This document shows, in pieces, positions 62,580-64,000 of a stretch of DNA of 64,000 nucleotides (within the stretch, counting starts at the first letter, position 1; the number at the start of each line of letters is the position of its first letter). The stretch is from Amycolatopsis sp. Its GTDB lineage: Bacteria > Actinomycetota > Actinomycetes > Mycobacteriales > Pseudonocardiaceae. Location of the stretch: positions 1-64,000 of the forward strand of contig NZ_JAODNM010000072.1 in assembly GCF_025464955.1 (NCBI RefSeq), written 5' to 3'. Position numbers and translations under genes: made by a program. A model generated the notes under the pieces. That model worked only from the letters and a program-made list of their open reading frames with translations. It had not been told where the DNA came from and did no database searches.

Positions 62580-63256
62580 CGGCCAGTCTTAGGGCAGCAG
62601 GGACTGGGGCGGCCGGGGCACGCGGACCGGATCAGAGGCCCGCGTCCGTGGGGCTGGTGGTGTCGGTGTGACCCCCGCACGCGCCCCCGCACGACGGCCG
62701 CGATGGGGCCGAATGGAGGCAGCCGGGGGACGGGCCTTCTCGCCGGCGGGGGCGTTCACTATCGTGAAGCACCGGTCGTCACGGACGGCAACTTGATCTT
62801 GGTCGCCATCCGGCGCCGGACACGGCCACTCGGGGCGTTTTGGGCGGTTCGGGGCTTCGTCGCGACAGACACCGCGTGCCGGAGAGCGGGACGAGCCGAC
62901 GCCGGGGAGAGGGCCTTTTTACGCCTGGGCGGACTCGATAGCACAGCCGGTGAAAAGGTCGCTCGCGCGGTTGCGGGAGCCATCTGCACGAGCAGAACGT
63001 CACCGGTAACTGGGTTTCATCGTGTTATGCGCATGATCCGTTAGCAACCGCCCATTCGCTAGCCCAATCGTGTGACGGCGACCGCAGAAAGTGACGACTT
63101 CATCCGGATAGATACCCATTCGATCCCCCCGCAGACCCTCCGAGGGAGATACAGTGCCTCCGACGACACCACTTTCGGTCTAAAGCTGGCGCGGCTAAAT
63201 GGCCGAAGGTCCCGGTGCCGGTCGGGGGGCACGACCGACTCCAGGGAGGTAGTGAC
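62580..63256. other. 677-base intergenic region: repeat copy and long leader of the response regulator
   Basis: The first ~95 bases contain repeat copy B2 (62594-62672). No gene is supported in the rest; frames here (for example 62703-63044 plus, 62759-62989 minus) lack recognisable domains. The last ~250 bases before the response regulator are less GC-rich (for example around 63005-63060) and probably contain its promoter and a long untranslated leader. Confidence 0.6.
62594..62672. repeat. Intergenic repeat with GCAGCAGGGACTGGGGCG end (copy B2)
   Basis: Begins GCAGCAGGGACTGGGGCG, contains GGATCAGAGGCCC and ends GGGCTGGTGGTGTCGGTGTGAC, colinear with 44950-45039. It starts 14 bases after the DUF3000 stop. 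Confidence 0.55.
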
Positions 63257-63973
63257 GTGGCTACCGTCGGCTTATCTCAGGCCGTCCGATCCACGCCAGC
63301 CGGTGCTTTGCCGGCGAGCATGGTTCCGCATCCACGGGAAGAGCTGTTTTCCGTGTTAGTGGTCGATGACCACCCGCTGTTGAGGGAGGCAATCGCAGCA
63401 AGACTCGCACAGATGGGTGCGGGCACAGTCCACGAGGCCGCCACGGTGGCCGAGGCGAGGGCAAGGGCACAGGCCACAGGACCCTGTGACCTGGCAATCC
63501 TCGATCTCGGTCTGCCCGATGGCAGCGGCATAGAACTGGTCACGGAACTTCGTAGCCAGGGCTGGCCTCGTGTTGTCGTTCTTGCTTCATCCGACGACCC
63601 GTACGCGGTCAGGTCGGCGTTCCAGGCCGGTGCTCAGGCATACCTGCTCAAGTCGGCGTCCCCGGTGGTTGTCACCGATGGCGTCCGCAGGGTGCTCGAG
63701 GGCGGCGTGTACGCGGACCCGAGCGTGGCTCCGGTCCTGGCCACCGGCACTCGTGTTGCCGGCACCGACAACACCCCGCGTGAGCTTTCAGCTCGCGAGG
63801 TGGAGGTGCTGCAGCTCGTCGCCGACGGCCAGTCCAACAAGGAGATCGGCGAGGAGCTCAGCCTCTCCGCTCTCACGGTCAAGTCACACTTGTCCCGCAT
63901 CGGCCGGAAGCTCGGCACCGGGGACAGGGCACAGATGGTCGCGTTGGCGATGCGCGCAGGCGTAATCCGCTGA
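63257..63973 (+). CDS. NarL/LuxR-family response regulator
   Basis: 238 residues. Receiver domain about 30-150: SVLVVDDHPLLREAI (acidic pair), phospho-Asp in LAILDLGLPDGSG, VVVLASSD and LLKSASPV (Lys). LuxR HTH: RELSAREVEVLQLVADGQSNKEIGEELSLSALTVKSHLSRIGRKLGTGDRAQMV. An N-terminal ~28-residue extension (ATVGLSQAVRSTPAG...) precedes the receiver. GTG 63257 has a strong AGGGAGGT seven bases upstream, which decides the start. No histidine kinase is adjacent, so its partner is unknown. Confidence 0.93.
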   Translation: MATVGLSQAVRSTPAGALPASMVPHPREELFSVLVVDDHPLLREAIAARLAQMGAGTVHEAATVAEARARAQATGPCDLAILDLGLPDGSGIELVTELRSQGWPRVVVLASSDDPYAVRSAFQAGAQAYLLKSASPVVVTDGVRRVLEGGVYADPSVAPVLATGTRVAGTDNTPRELSAREVEVLQLVADGQSNKEIGEELSLSALTVKSHLSRIGRKLGTGDRAQMVALAMRAGVIR

Positions 63974-64000
63974 CGGAGACGAATCACCTTCTGGGACGGG

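Noticed and set aside
1-64000. CRISPR array, tRNA, rRNA or prophage
   Set aside because: No regularly spaced repeats, no tRNA T-arm/acceptor pattern noticed and no phage structural genes; reading by eye could miss a single tRNA.

Overview
The window is chromosomal DNA of a high-GC actinomycete, most likely Pseudonocardiaceae (Amycolatopsis-like; inferred from gene content and order, not from a marker gene). Almost all bases are coding, third codon positions are GC-rich, GTG starts are frequent and many neighbours share 4-base ATGA/GTGA overlaps. No rRNA, tRNA, CRISPR array, prophage or transposase was found.

Layout: 1-5.5 kb is a housekeeping run on the minus strand (prepilin peptidase fragment, aroE, mltG, ruvX, alaS), followed by two small envelope proteins (DUF6167, DUF948), a 3-hydroxyisobutyrate dehydrogenase-like enzyme and rarA (to 8.7 kb). 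From 8.7 to 14 kb lie a phosphoesterase, a GT-C membrane glycosyltransferase, an SGNH hydrolase and an aminoglycoside-phosphotransferase-like protein. Then come aspS and an Rv2578c-type radical SAM protein that carries an intein exactly inside its iron-sulfur CxxxCxxC motif and has a LexA-like box just upstream. At 18.3-25.7 kb sthA follows a four-gene, translationally coupled, iron-box-controlled siderophore operon (decarboxylase, N-monooxygenase, IucA/IucC synthetase, glutamine-synthetase-like ligase). This is the most interesting locus: it has no acyltransferase gene and a GS-fold ligase in that slot.

26-37 kb holds an LLM oxidoreductase/prolyl-peptidase pair, PPK2, an ArsR-SRPBCC pair, ornithine aminotransferase (rocD), an ABC-F/D-amino-acid-oxidase/hypothetical operon, a PAP2 phosphatase and ZapE. 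37-41.3 kb is a tightly packed operon: RibD-like reductase, ECF sigma factor and six small Asp23/AmaP-type envelope proteins. 41-56 kb contains a stand-alone ATP-dependent ligase (LigC type), a lipoprotein with a serine-hydrolase fold whose nucleophile appears lost, thioredoxin, proline catabolism (PRODH, P5CDH, PucR regulator), TetR, an LLM enzyme, a LigD-type polymerase/primase, a VTT membrane protein and a transmembrane Ser/Thr kinase. 56-64 kb ends with msrB, a CoA transferase, the coproporphyrin-branch haem genes hemE-hemY-hemQ, DUF3000 and a NarL/LuxR response regulator.

Much of the order resembles the Mycobacterium tuberculosis Rv2551c-Rv2713 interval (recalled, not searched), with Pseudonocardiaceae-specific insertions such as the siderophore operon. 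Longer intergenic gaps (9.5, 18.2, 25.9, 44.9, 62.6 kb) are mosaics of dispersed repeats, several bounded by an 18-base sequence that occurs six times in the window.
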